Of a stretch of DNA of 40,852 bases, positions 12,066 to 19,358 are shown one piece after another. The stretch covers positions 1 to 40,852 of the IMG/VR virus record IMGVR_UViG_3300010373_000082. The stretch is one strand, 5' to 3'. A program made the translations under genes and the position numbers. Positions within the stretch are counted from its first letter, which is position 1, and each line of letters opens with the position of its first letter. A model generated the notes under the pieces. That model saw nothing but the letters and a program-made list of their open reading frames with translations, was not told where the DNA came from and did not search any database. The stretch comes from a virus.

Positions 12066-13739
12066 ATGAACCAGAATGATTTAAAACCGGCCGGAGACTT
12101 TGCTAAGGCTTATGGTGTTAAAAGCATCGTATATGGTGCTGCAGGATCAGGTAAATGCTTAGCTCCGGGTACACCTATTTTAATGTTCGATGGTTCAATT
12201 AAAATTGTCGAATTGATAAAAGAAAATGATTTATTGATGGGACCAGATAGCTTGCCTAGGCGAGTTGTAGGTTTGGCTCATGGCTTTGAAGAAATGTTTG
12301 ATATCATACCTAATAAAGGTGAAACTTATAGAGTTAATCGTTCTCATATTTTATCATTAAGAATGAGCACTAGAAATTATGATGTAGAAGTCACAATAGA
12401 TCAATATTTTAATGAAACTGAAAACTTTAGAAAAAATGCTAAAGGATGGAGAACAGGTGTAGAGTTTTCTACAAAAAATATAACTGTCAATCCATATTTG
12501 TTAGGCATTTGGTTAGGTGATGGTTCTAGCGATGAACTTGCTTTTCATACTAAAGATGAAGAAATTGTAAATTTTTTAAATGACCAATGTTGGTATCATG
12601 GTTTAGTTTTACGTACATATGTCAATGGCGATAAGTGTCCTAGATATAGGTTGTCTAGTACAAAATCTCAAAAAATTAATAATAAACTAAACGCTCATTT
12701 TGATAGTTACTCATTATTTAATAATAAACATATACCGTTTGTTTATAAGACTAACTCTAAGGAAATCAGACTTCAATTGCTCGCTGGTTTAATCGACAGT
12801 GATGGCTACTTAGGAACTAATTGTTTTGAAATTTCTACTAAGCTTGAAATATTAGCTGATGATATTTGCTATCTAGCTAGATCGTTAGGATTAGCTGCTT
12901 ATAAGAAAAAAACTAACAAAGAATGTGTAAATAATGGTGTATGGGGAGTTTATTGGAAAGTTTCAATTTCTGGAAATACAGATATAATTCCAACTAAGCT
13001 TAAAAGAAAACAAGCGTCTAAAAGAAAACAAATTAAAGACGCTTTAGTTACAGGTATTACTGTAAAGTCGGCAGGTTTTGGAGAATACTACGGATTTGAG
13101 TTAGAAGGCTCAAATAAATTATTCATGTTAGGAGATTTTACAGTTACTCACAATACACCACTAGCTAATACTTGTCCAAGACCTTTGATGTTAGCTTGTG
13201 AGCCGGGTATGCTATCTATGCGCGGCAGTACCATTCCGACATATCAAGCGTTTACAGAAAAAGCGATTGACGATTTTTTCCTCTGGTTCTTCGGATCAGC
13301 CGAAGTTAAAAATTTTGACACGTTGATTGTAGATAGCATTAGTCAAATGCCAGACATATATCTTCAAGCTGCTAAAGTAAACATTAAGCATGGTCTACAG
13401 CAGTATGGATATATGGCTGAAAGAACCATGACACATTTGCGCCGATTGTATTTCACTCAGCAGAAACACACTTATTTGATAGCTAAAGAAGAATTAGCTA
13501 ATATTAATGGCGTATTTACGCGTCGTCCGTACTTTCCCGGACAGCAGCTTAATGCTGATGTACCATATCTTTATGACGCTATCTTGCATCTAGCTAAAGT
13601 GCCTATTCCGGGAGTTGGAGAGGCTTTGGCTTTTAGGTGTAAAGGTGACATGAGCGTTATAGCCAGAGAAAGGACAGGAAAAGCAGCAGAGTTTGAACCG
13701 CCAAATTTCGCAGATTTGATTAAAAAAGTAATGGCTTAG
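12066..13739 (+). CDS. AAA_24 / Sak4-like RecA-fold ATPase with intein
   Basis: 557 codons, of which 333 are an intein. The spliced protein would be 224 residues, normal for phage AAA_24/Sak4 proteins, which act with SSB in single-strand annealing and recombination. The two halves join to give the Walker A GAAGSGKT; the first half ends with Lys30 and the second begins with Thr364. Walker B is DTLIVDSISQ in the C-terminal half. Without splicing the P-loop is broken, so the ATPase should be inactive until the intein leaves. Neighbours are a DUF7173-like gene before and an SSB-like gene after, which fits a recombination cassette. ATG with weak ribosome binding sequence, probably coupled to the gene before. 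Confidence 0.8.
   Translation: MNQNDLKPAGDFAKAYGVKSIVYGAAGSGKCLAPGTPILMFDGSIKIVELIKENDLLMGPDSLPRRVVGLAHGFEEMFDIIPNKGETYRVNRSHILSLRMSTRNYDVEVTIDQYFNETENFRKNAKGWRTGVEFSTKNITVNPYLLGIWLGDGSSDELAFHTKDEEIVNFLNDQCWYHGLVLRTYVNGDKCPRYRLSSTKSQKINNKLNAHFDSYSLFNNKHIPFVYKTNSKEIRLQLLAGLIDSDGYLGTNCFEISTKLEILADDICYLARSLGLAAYKKKTNKECVNNGVWGVYWKVSISGNTDIIPTKLKRKQASKRKQIKDALVTGITVKSAGFGEYYGFELEGSNKLFMLGDFTVTHNTPLANTCPRPLMLACEPGMLSMRGSTIPTYQAFTEKAIDDFFLWFFGSAEVKNFDTLIVDSISQMPDIYLQAAKVNIKHGLQQYGYMAERTMTHLRRLYFTQQKHTYLIAKEELANINGVFTRRPYFPGQQLNADVPYLYDAILHLAKVPIPGVGEALAFRCKGDMSVIARERTGKAAEFEPPNFADLIKKVMA
12156..13154 (+). mobile_element. LAGLIDADG intein in the ATPase P-loop
   Basis: Codons 31-363. It starts with Cys (CLAPGTPILMFDGS, block A), has a block-B-like NRSHILSL, and ends FMLGDFTVTHN before Thr, giving the splicing residues Cys1, His-Asn at the end and Thr at +1. 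Two dodecapeptide motifs are present, LLGIWLGDGS (145-154) and LLAGLIDSDGY (about 238-248), with both catalytic acids. So the homing endonuclease looks intact. Codon use is more AT-rich than the flanking ATPase halves. Insertion exactly inside GSGK/T is a classical intein site because the P-loop is highly conserved. Confidence 0.92.
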
Positions 13740-13750
13740 AAAGGACTAAA

Positions 13751-13966
13751 ATGAGAACGTTTAAGCTTACTATTGATGAAGAAGAATTGAAGGCGTTGAT
13801 TAATCATCATCACTATAGTGATGATGGACGTTATAGCATTGATAAGTCGTCACGTATTCACGAGCTAACTAAGCGTCTGAATAAACGTGTTGATGATAAC
13901 AATAATGATGTTGAGGAACGACCTGTTGATAAAACTGATCAGCCTAAGATTGAAGGGTGGGGCTGA
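13751..13966 (+). CDS. Hypothetical acidic protein, 71 aa
   Basis: AAGGA lies before the ATG. The N-terminus starts like a DNA-modifying or helical accessory protein (MRTFKLTIDEEELKALINHHHY) with three consecutive histidines at about 19-21; the tail is acidic. Unrecognised. Ends in TGATG overlap with the next gene. Confidence 0.6.
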   Translation: MRTFKLTIDEEELKALINHHHYSDDGRYSIDKSSRIHELTKRLNKRVDDNNNDVEERPVDKTDQPKIEGWG

Positions 13967-14157
13967 TGGACAGAATGCTTCAATTCTTTGAATATAAACA
14001 TTTGCCAGAACATCTGCAAAATGCTAGCAAAATTTTTCACGATTTAGCTCATTATATCGTGACTAACTTTCCTCAAAACCCTGAAAGAACTGTAGCTCTC
14101 AGAAAGCTTTTGGAAGCTAAAGATTGCGCTGTTCGTTCTACGATTTACAAGGATTAA
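13966..14157 (+). CDS. Small phage protein with conserved helical hairpin (possible Acb2/Tad1-like)
   Basis: 63 residues from the ATG at 13966 (TGATG overlap). It has two short blocks that I have seen in many phage proteins: LPEHLQNASKIF near residue 13 and ERTVALRKLLEAKD near 44, followed by AVR. The second forms a helix of the Arg-x-x-Ala-Leu type also found in the hairpin domain of Acb2/Tad1, proteins that bind cyclic nucleotide immune signals. I am not sure the two families are the same; if so, this would be a phage anti-CBASS/anti-Thoeris sponge encoded inside the replication operon. As a safe call it is a conserved small phage protein. Confidence 0.55.
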   Translation: MDRMLQFFEYKHLPEHLQNASKIFHDLAHYIVTNFPQNPERTVALRKLLEAKDCAVRSTIYKD

Positions 14158-14162
14158 TTACC

Positions 14163-14840
14163 ATGCCTTTCGACGCAGTTTTCAATGCTAATGAAGTAAA
14201 GCCGCAGCAGAGTGGCGGTGCGCATCCTGTTGGAAATAAGTTTCCGTTCACTATTACCAATACTGTTGTTGAACCTACCAAGGACAATAACGGTGGTAAG
14301 TTTGTGGTTGAACTGTCTTCGGCTGCTGGTAGCATCAAGATCAATTATAATCTTTGGAACCAGAGCGAAGCGGCACGTAGTGTTTCCAAGGGTCAACTTT
14401 CGGCATTGTGCCACGCTACAGGCATTTTCCAAGTTGACTTTAAAAATGATGGTGCTGCTTTGCGTGGAGGTGTTGGTTTGATGGATATTGGCTTCCAGAA
14501 GGGTCAAGAGCCATCTGCTGAAAAGCCTGAAGGTGGTTATGTTGAAGTAAAGAAGATTTACGATAAGAATGGTAATGATCCTACTCAGCAGAGTGCTCCA
14601 CAGTCCAATGCTAGCTCTGGATTTACTCAGCAGCAGCCTATAAATCAGCCTCAGACAACACAGCAGCAGAACAGTGGATTTGGACAGCAAGTGAATACAA
14701 ATCAGCCTGATAACAATGCTGCTGGTGGCTGGAATGCTGGTGGCGGTGCTGTACAGCAGCAAACTCAGCCGCAGCAGCAGGGTGGCGGTTGGCAGCAGAA
14801 TGCTGGTGGAATGCCACAGACCGCTCCATGGCAGAAGTAA
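14163..14840 (+). CDS. Single-stranded DNA binding (SSB)-like protein
   Basis: 225 residues from ATG 14163 (AAGGA about 10 bases before). Residues 1-135 show a beta-rich OB-fold-type pattern (NKFPFTITNTVVEPT ... SIKINYNLWNQS) followed by a long low-complexity tail made of Gln, Gly, Asn and Pro (about 150-225), typical of SSB-like tails. Unlike bacterial SSB, the tail ends in PWQK rather than an acidic tip. Its place after the AAA_24 ATPase, and a strong terminator 40 bases later, fits a highly expressed SSB. Identity rests on pattern and context, not on a named match. Confidence 0.6.
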   Translation: MPFDAVFNANEVKPQQSGGAHPVGNKFPFTITNTVVEPTKDNNGGKFVVELSSAAGSIKINYNLWNQSEAARSVSKGQLSALCHATGIFQVDFKNDGAALRGGVGLMDIGFQKGQEPSAEKPEGGYVEVKKIYDKNGNDPTQQSAPQSNASSGFTQQQPINQPQTTQQQNSGFGQQVNTNQPDNNAAGGWNAGGGAVQQQTQPQQQGGGWQQNAGGMPQTAPWQK

Positions 14841-14880
14841 TAGCTCCACTATAGACTAATATAAACAGGAGCTTAAACTA

Positions 14881-14921
14881 GAGTTGTTAATAGCCGCACT
14901 ATTAACAACTCATTTTTTATT
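14881..14921 (+). terminator. Strong intrinsic terminator after the SSB-like gene
   Basis: A perfect 13-bp stem: GAGTTGTTAATAG (14881-14893) and CTATTAACAACTC (14899-14911) with loop CCGCA, followed by ATTTTTTATTTTG. It should end or attenuate transcription from the upstream half of the operon. The nuclease gene after it starts only 13 bases beyond the U-run, so read-through or a promoter inside must supply it. Confidence 0.85.
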
Positions 14922-14933
14922 TTGAGGCTCACA

Positions 14934-15776
14934 ATGCCCACACAATTAAGCGACAGCGATCTAAAAGACATTGCTGATAAAATCAATGACGGGATCGACG
15001 AATTATCAGTTAAAACTTTAAAGGATAAACCTCGGACTCATTTAGGTATCTCTGAAATTGGAGAACCTTGTATGAGACAGCTTTACTATAAATTTAGATG
15101 GGTAAAATTTGAAGAATTTGACGGTCGAATGTTGCGCTTGTTCAAGCGCGGGCATCGTGAGGAAGAACGCTTTATCAATTACCTAGAAGGTATTGGCTGT
15201 AAAGTTAATAGATTTGATGAAAACGGAAAGCAATACCGCGTATCTAGTGTGATGGGGCATTATGGTGGTAGCTGTGACGGTATCAGCATCACACCTTGGA
15301 GTGATGAAAAATTTTTGTTAGAGTTTAAAACTCATAACAGCAAATCATTTATCGACCTTTTAAATAAAGGCATTCATAAATCCAAACCTAAACATTTTGC
15401 CCAAATGTCAGGCTATGCTTATCACATGAACATTAAATACGGTATCTACTTTCCAGAGAATAAAAATGATGATGACATAAAGGTTGAAGTGATCAGGCTC
15501 GATTGGCTATTAGGAAGGCAATTAGAAATAAAAGCTAATGAAATAATCACAGCAAAAGACCCGCCAGCTAAAATTAGCGAAAATTCAGCTTATTGGGAAT
15601 GTAAATTTTGTACGTTTTTAGGCATTTGCCATCAAAACGAAATCCCTCAAAAGAATTGTAGAAGTTGTAGATCAGCAGTAGCTATTGACAATGCTGAATG
15701 GTTATGCAGTAGATACAATTCTTTAATTCCTAAAGATTTCATTGCTAAAGGTTGTGAGGATTGGAATGTCATCTGA
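14934..15776 (+). CDS. Cas4-like PD-(D/E)XK exonuclease with Fe-S and zinc-type cysteines
   Basis: 280 residues. GAGG lies 6 bases before the ATG at 14934; an in-frame TTG at 14922 is not used. Core motifs in order: RGHREEERF (72-80), GSCDG with D115, LEFKTHN with E130 and K132, QMSGYAY with Q157. Cys46 in EPCMRQ plus Cys223, Cys226 and Cys232 match the four-cysteine iron-sulphur cluster of Cas4/RecB-type nucleases. A second group C242-x2-C245 ... C258 could bind zinc and is not typical for Cas4. Expected role: resecting DNA ends in phage recombination, with the ATPase/SSB before it and endonuclease VII after. Confidence 0.8.
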   Translation: MPTQLSDSDLKDIADKINDGIDELSVKTLKDKPRTHLGISEIGEPCMRQLYYKFRWVKFEEFDGRMLRLFKRGHREEERFINYLEGIGCKVNRFDENGKQYRVSSVMGHYGGSCDGISITPWSDEKFLLEFKTHNSKSFIDLLNKGIHKSKPKHFAQMSGYAYHMNIKYGIYFPENKNDDDIKVEVIRLDWLLGRQLEIKANEIITAKDPPAKISENSAYWECKFCTFLGICHQNEIPQKNCRSCRSAVAIDNAEWLCSRYNSLIPKDFIAKGCEDWNVI

Positions 15777-16164
15777 AGAAATATATTATTTTACATGGCT
15801 TCCTTGTAATAAAGGCCACATATCTTATAGATATAAATCTACGTATCAATGCGTAGAATGCCTAAAAGAATATAGAGCTATTAACAAAAGAAGGCATCGG
15901 CTAAATAAATATAATCTTACTGAAAAAGATTACGATGATAAATTGAAAGACCAAAATTTTGTTTGCGCTATTTGTAAAGAAGAAGAAACTACCATAGACG
16001 GAGCTACTCAAGAAACAAAAATTTTATCTGTAGATCATTGCCATAAGACTAAAATAGTCAGAGGGTTGCTGTGTAATAATTGTAATCATCTGCTAGGTAA
16101 AGCAAAAGACCGCATAGAAATTTTAAGTTCAGCTATTGATTATTTGAAAAAATATGCAACTTAG
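15766..16164 (+). CDS. Recombination endonuclease VII-like HNH nuclease
   Basis: 132 residues from ATG 15766 with GAGGA close before it. The part YNLTEKDYDDKL ... FVCAICKEE ... SVDHCHKT ... RGLLCNNCNHLLG is the endonuclease VII fold: C-A-I-C and C-N-N-C bind zinc, and DHCH carries the catalytic histidine. It resolves branched DNA in phages like T4 gp49. A further C-N-K-G-H and C-V-E-C pair lies in the N-terminus, giving a second zinc knuckle. The start overlaps the previous gene by 11 bases. A homing-type HNH role is also conceivable because of the broken helicase fragment that follows. Confidence 0.85.
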   Translation: MSSEEIYYFTWLPCNKGHISYRYKSTYQCVECLKEYRAINKRRHRLNKYNLTEKDYDDKLKDQNFVCAICKEEETTIDGATQETKILSVDHCHKTKIVRGLLCNNCNHLLGKAKDRIEILSSAIDYLKKYAT

Positions 16165-16258
16165 ACCTTACCAAGAAGAACAATTACAAGCACTTTGGTC
16201 ATACTTTATGACTAATAGTGGAAATCCAGTGTTGGCTAAAAATAAATCAAACAAATGA
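16154..16258 (+). pseudogene. N-terminal fragment of a helicase gene, 34 codons
   Basis: An open frame from ATG 16154 to TGA 16256-16258 whose product matches the first part of the helicase that starts at 16255: LRPYQ/LRQYQ, ALWSYF/ALWNYY, then G-N-x-V-L in both. The match stops before the Walker A region and the remaining codons (AKNKSNK) are unrelated. Its TGA overlaps the start of the intact helicase. It looks like a remnant of a second or older copy of the same gene, kept in frame, perhaps left by recombination near the endonuclease VII gene. Confidence 0.7.
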
Positions 16259-17850
16259 TAGAGCTTAGACAATATCAAATTGATGGATTGACTGCGCTTT
16301 GGAATTATTACGCCAACGGCGGTAAAGGGAACGTATTGTTATGCTGGCCTACAGGCGTAGGTAAATCGGTCTGCCCTGCTATTTTCATCAGAGAAGCGAT
16401 CAGATTATGGCCAGATCAACGCTTTATGCTATTAACTCATTCGTCAGAGTTAGTATCTCAAGACGCTGAAGCTTTAAATTCTATTTGGAATACAGCGCCA
16501 TTAGGAATATACAGCGCGAGCTTAAAAAGAAAAGATTATCATCAGCCCATAATATATGGGACTATACAAAGTGTAATTAGAAAAGGCGCTGCTCATTTCG
16601 GTCATAGAGATATTTTGTGGGTAGATGAAGCTCACATGATTTCTGATCAAGATGCTTCTATGTACATAAGGTTTATTAATGAATTAAAACAAATAAATCC
16701 CAAGCTAAAAGTGATAGGCTTAACAGCTACTCAGTTTAGATCAGGTATGGGCTTACTGACGGAAAGTAAACTTTGGGACGAAATTATTCATGATCTAACA
16801 AGCTTAGAAAATTTTAATAAGCTAGTAAAAGATGGCTATCTGTGTCCTTTAATCCCAAAAAAAACTCAAACTGAATTAAACACTCAAAACGTTGGCATTC
16901 AAAAAGGCGAATTTATTCAAAGTCAGTTACAGCATGAAGTTGATAAAGCTGAAATCACTTGGAAAGCTTTGCAGGAGGCTATTTATTACGGACAGAATAG
17001 AAAATCATGGCTAATATTTGCGTCTGGTATAGGCCATGCCGATCATATAGCAGAAATGCTTAACCAATTAGGTATTGATTGTGCATCTGTACACTCTAAA
17101 CAAAAACCAGATTACAACAAAGCTGCTATAGAAGCTTTCAAATCTTATAAGTTAAGAGCTATCGCAAACTATGGAAAATTAACCACTGGCTTTAATCATC
17201 CAGGTATAGATTTAATAATAATGCTAAGGCCGACTATGAGTGTCAGCCTTCATGTTCAAATGTTAGGTAGAGGCACTAGAACTAATACAGATAAAAAAAA
17301 TTGTCTTGTCTTAGATCATGCTCGCAATACCGCTAGATTGGGTTGTGTGAACGATCCTGTTATTCCTCGAAAGAAAGGTGATAAAGGCGGCGATCTTCCT
17401 GTAAAGATTTGTGAGGCTTGTGGCGTTTATAATCATATCAAAGCTATTACATGTGATATGTGTGGAGAGCCGTTTGCATTCCAAGTTAAAATTAAGGAAA
17501 CTGCTGGCACAGAGGTTTTAATTAAAGATTATGAGCAGCCAATTATCGAAACTTTTAATGTGACTTATGTGACGTATGGAAGAAAGCAAAAAGAAGGTAA
17601 AGCTCCTTATGTTGTCGCGACATACTTCTGTGGCTTAGATGCATATAAAGAGCTAGTATTTCCTGAAAGCAAAATGAAAAAGCATTTCTATGATTGGTGG
17701 AGAATGCGGAGTGTTACTGAGCCTCCTCAGACAACAGCAGACGCTTTATCTATGGTATCACAGTTAAGACCACCTAGACGAATAAGAGTGCATTTAAATA
17801 GAATGTATAATGGACGTAATCTACCTGAAGTTTTAAGCTCGGAGTTTTGA
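16255..17850 (+). CDS. Superfamily 2 DEAH-box helicase
   Basis: 531 residues. Motif I PTGVGKS (32-38), motif II DEAH (124-127), motif III TAT (157-159) and motif VI QMLGRGTR (335-342) are intact, as in UvsW/RecG-like phage helicases. A Cys4 ribbon (C386, C389, C400, C403) follows the helicase core, and a basic C-terminal part (RPPRRIRVHLNR) may contact DNA. Start ATG overlaps the stop of the fragment gene. It probably remodels forks or branched DNA for the recombination module. Confidence 0.85.
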   Translation: MIELRQYQIDGLTALWNYYANGGKGNVLLCWPTGVGKSVCPAIFIREAIRLWPDQRFMLLTHSSELVSQDAEALNSIWNTAPLGIYSASLKRKDYHQPIIYGTIQSVIRKGAAHFGHRDILWVDEAHMISDQDASMYIRFINELKQINPKLKVIGLTATQFRSGMGLLTESKLWDEIIHDLTSLENFNKLVKDGYLCPLIPKKTQTELNTQNVGIQKGEFIQSQLQHEVDKAEITWKALQEAIYYGQNRKSWLIFASGIGHADHIAEMLNQLGIDCASVHSKQKPDYNKAAIEAFKSYKLRAIANYGKLTTGFNHPGIDLIIMLRPTMSVSLHVQMLGRGTRTNTDKKNCLVLDHARNTARLGCVNDPVIPRKKGDKGGDLPVKICEACGVYNHIKAITCDMCGEPFAFQVKIKETAGTEVLIKDYEQPIIETFNVTYVTYGRKQKEGKAPYVVATYFCGLDAYKELVFPESKMKKHFYDWWRMRSVTEPPQTTADALSMVSQLRPPRRIRVHLNRMYNGRNLPEVLSSEF

Positions 17851-17852
17851 AT

Positions 17853-18140
17853 ATGAAATTAAAATGTATCGGTGGTAGGTGTGATGGTCAAATAATAGAA
17901 GTAGATTATGATTATCGTAAAGGAGATATCATCAGAGTACCAAACAAATTTGTATTTAGTGTAGAAAATATAATTACAAACCAGCCTCCATCTTACATAT
18001 CTGACCCGTATTCATTCTATAAAATAGAAGAATTTAATTTTAAAAATCCTGATCTTGATTTTAAATTTTTAATTCCTGAAAAATGGAATATAACTGAAGC
18101 TGTGCGTTATTTATTGGCTAGTCATCATGGCCTATGTTAA
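17853..18140 (+). CDS. Hypothetical protein, 95 aa
   Basis: GGAG lies 8 bases before ATG 17853. Starts MKLKCIGGRCDGQIIEVDY, a pattern also seen in small beta-barrel-like phage proteins of about this size that follow helicases or polymerases. Two cysteines near the N-terminus. Unnamed. Confidence 0.6.
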   Translation: MKLKCIGGRCDGQIIEVDYDYRKGDIIRVPNKFVFSVENIITNQPPSYISDPYSFYKIEEFNFKNPDLDFKFLIPEKWNITEAVRYLLASHHGLC

Positions 18141-18363
18141 ACCTAAACCAAAATTGAGAATTGACCATATTGATAATATTAAAACAACTATAGCTAGACT
18201 GTTTGACAAAAAGTCAACTGATTTTCCATATCAGAATTGTTTAAACTGTAAGCATTGGGCTTACGGCAAAGATATGTGCGGTAAGTTTAATGCTAAACCT
18301 CCTACTGAAGTTTTAATTTATAGTTGTGAAGCTTACGAGGATGATTTTGACATTCCTTTCTGA
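18127..18363 (+). CDS. Cysteine-containing protein, 78 aa, probable zinc binder
   Basis: Overlaps the previous gene by 14 bases. The centre CLNCKHWAYGKDMCGKFNAKPP followed by SCEAYEDDFDIPF in broken form carries four cysteines spaced for a small metal site. The C-terminal acidic DDFDIPF is a tail I recognise from conserved phage proteins near polymerase genes. Function unknown. Confidence 0.65.
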   Translation: MAYVKPKPKLRIDHIDNIKTTIARLFDKKSTDFPYQNCLNCKHWAYGKDMCGKFNAKPPTEVLIYSCEAYEDDFDIPF

Positions 18364-18374
18364 GATATAAATAA

Positions 18375-19358
18375 ATGAAACGGCCTAAAGCAAAAGCTAC
18401 TGATAGTAAATTATTAGCCAGCTTAAAGTCTATGTCTCCTATCTTCAAGGATGATGGTTATCCTTGGGAAACTAATGTTCTATTTCAAAACAATTGGGCT
18501 GTTGCGACTAATCATGTGATCTCTATGGGTGAGCCTATCAAAGAAGATCTGTTTGCGTATCCTAAAGCTAAGCTGATGATTGCAGCTTTAAATAAATGTA
18601 GCGAGAACCTTTCAATCACTCAACTAGATGGAAAGCTTTCTGTAAAGTCAGGTAAGTTCAGAGCGCTAGTCCCATGTATGCCAGTTGAAGATGTCATGAG
18701 AACTTCACCTGATAATGCTATAGCTAGTATAGACGACAGAATTAAAACAGCTATTTCAAATGTGTCAGCGATAACTGAAAATGAGGAAAGCGTAGTAACA
18801 GCTTCTATCTTAATCAGTGATGGATCAGTTACCGCTACAGACAGAAAATTAATTTTACAATCCTATCATGGTGTATCTTTGCCCACATTAGCTCTGCCGA
18901 AAGCCATCATCAGTCCGCTGGTGAGCAACGCAAAAGCATTAAAAAGCTTTGGCTTTAGCAATTCATCTTGCACATTTTATTACGAAGATAATAGCTGGAT
19001 TAAGAGCCAATTCTTTGACAGTCAATGGCCCGATGTTAGTTCAATTCTAGATAAGAAGTGCAACTTATGGCAATTACCAGAAGGCTTCTATGAAGCTGTC
19101 AGCAGCCTTGAACCGTTCTCAGAAGATGGAAACGTTTATTTCGATACAAATTGTATGCGCTCTCATCCTTCACCTGATAAAGGTGCTAGTTATGAAGTGT
19201 ACGGATTGCCACCGGGGCCAATCATGAACATCAAACAATTGAAAATTGTAAAACCATTTGTCAAACAAGTTGATTTTCTAGTTCCTCACCACAATTCAAA
19301 GATGATGTATTTTTATGGTGATTCGGTTAGAGGTGCTATCGCTGGGCGAGTTGAATAA
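18375..19358 (+). CDS. Sliding-clamp-like protein (DnaN fold, tentative)
   Basis: 327 residues directly before the DNA polymerase, coupled to it by TAATG. Repeated beta-alpha-beta units and the segment LSITQLDGKLSVKSGKFRA ... VPCMP resemble the first domain of beta clamps; a further GKL/SVKSG-like pattern repeats in the middle. A length near 330 is close to DnaN (about 370). Position and fold suggest a processivity factor for the polymerase that follows. No catalytic motif is expected or seen. It could also be another beta-rich replication protein. Confidence 0.5.
   Translation: MKRPKAKATDSKLLASLKSMSPIFKDDGYPWETNVLFQNNWAVATNHVISMGEPIKEDLFAYPKAKLMIAALNKCSENLSITQLDGKLSVKSGKFRALVPCMPVEDVMRTSPDNAIASIDDRIKTAISNVSAITENEESVVTASILISDGSVTATDRKLILQSYHGVSLPTLALPKAIISPLVSNAKALKSFGFSNSSCTFYYEDNSWIKSQFFDSQWPDVSSILDKKCNLWQLPEGFYEAVSSLEPFSEDGNVYFDTNCMRSHPSPDKGASYEVYGLPPGPIMNIKQLKIVKPFVKQVDFLVPHHNSKMMYFYGDSVRGAIAGRVE

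Noticed and set aside
14154-14849. 231-codon minus-strand frame opposite the SSB-like gene.
   Set aside because: Leu/Ser/Thr-rich product typical of the antisense of Gln/Asn/Gly-rich codons; no ribosome binding site.
15766-16164. Freestanding homing endonuclease for the HNH gene after the nuclease.
   Set aside because: The full endonuclease VII zinc and DHCH pattern and the recombination neighbours favour a resolvase, though the helicase stub keeps the alternative open.
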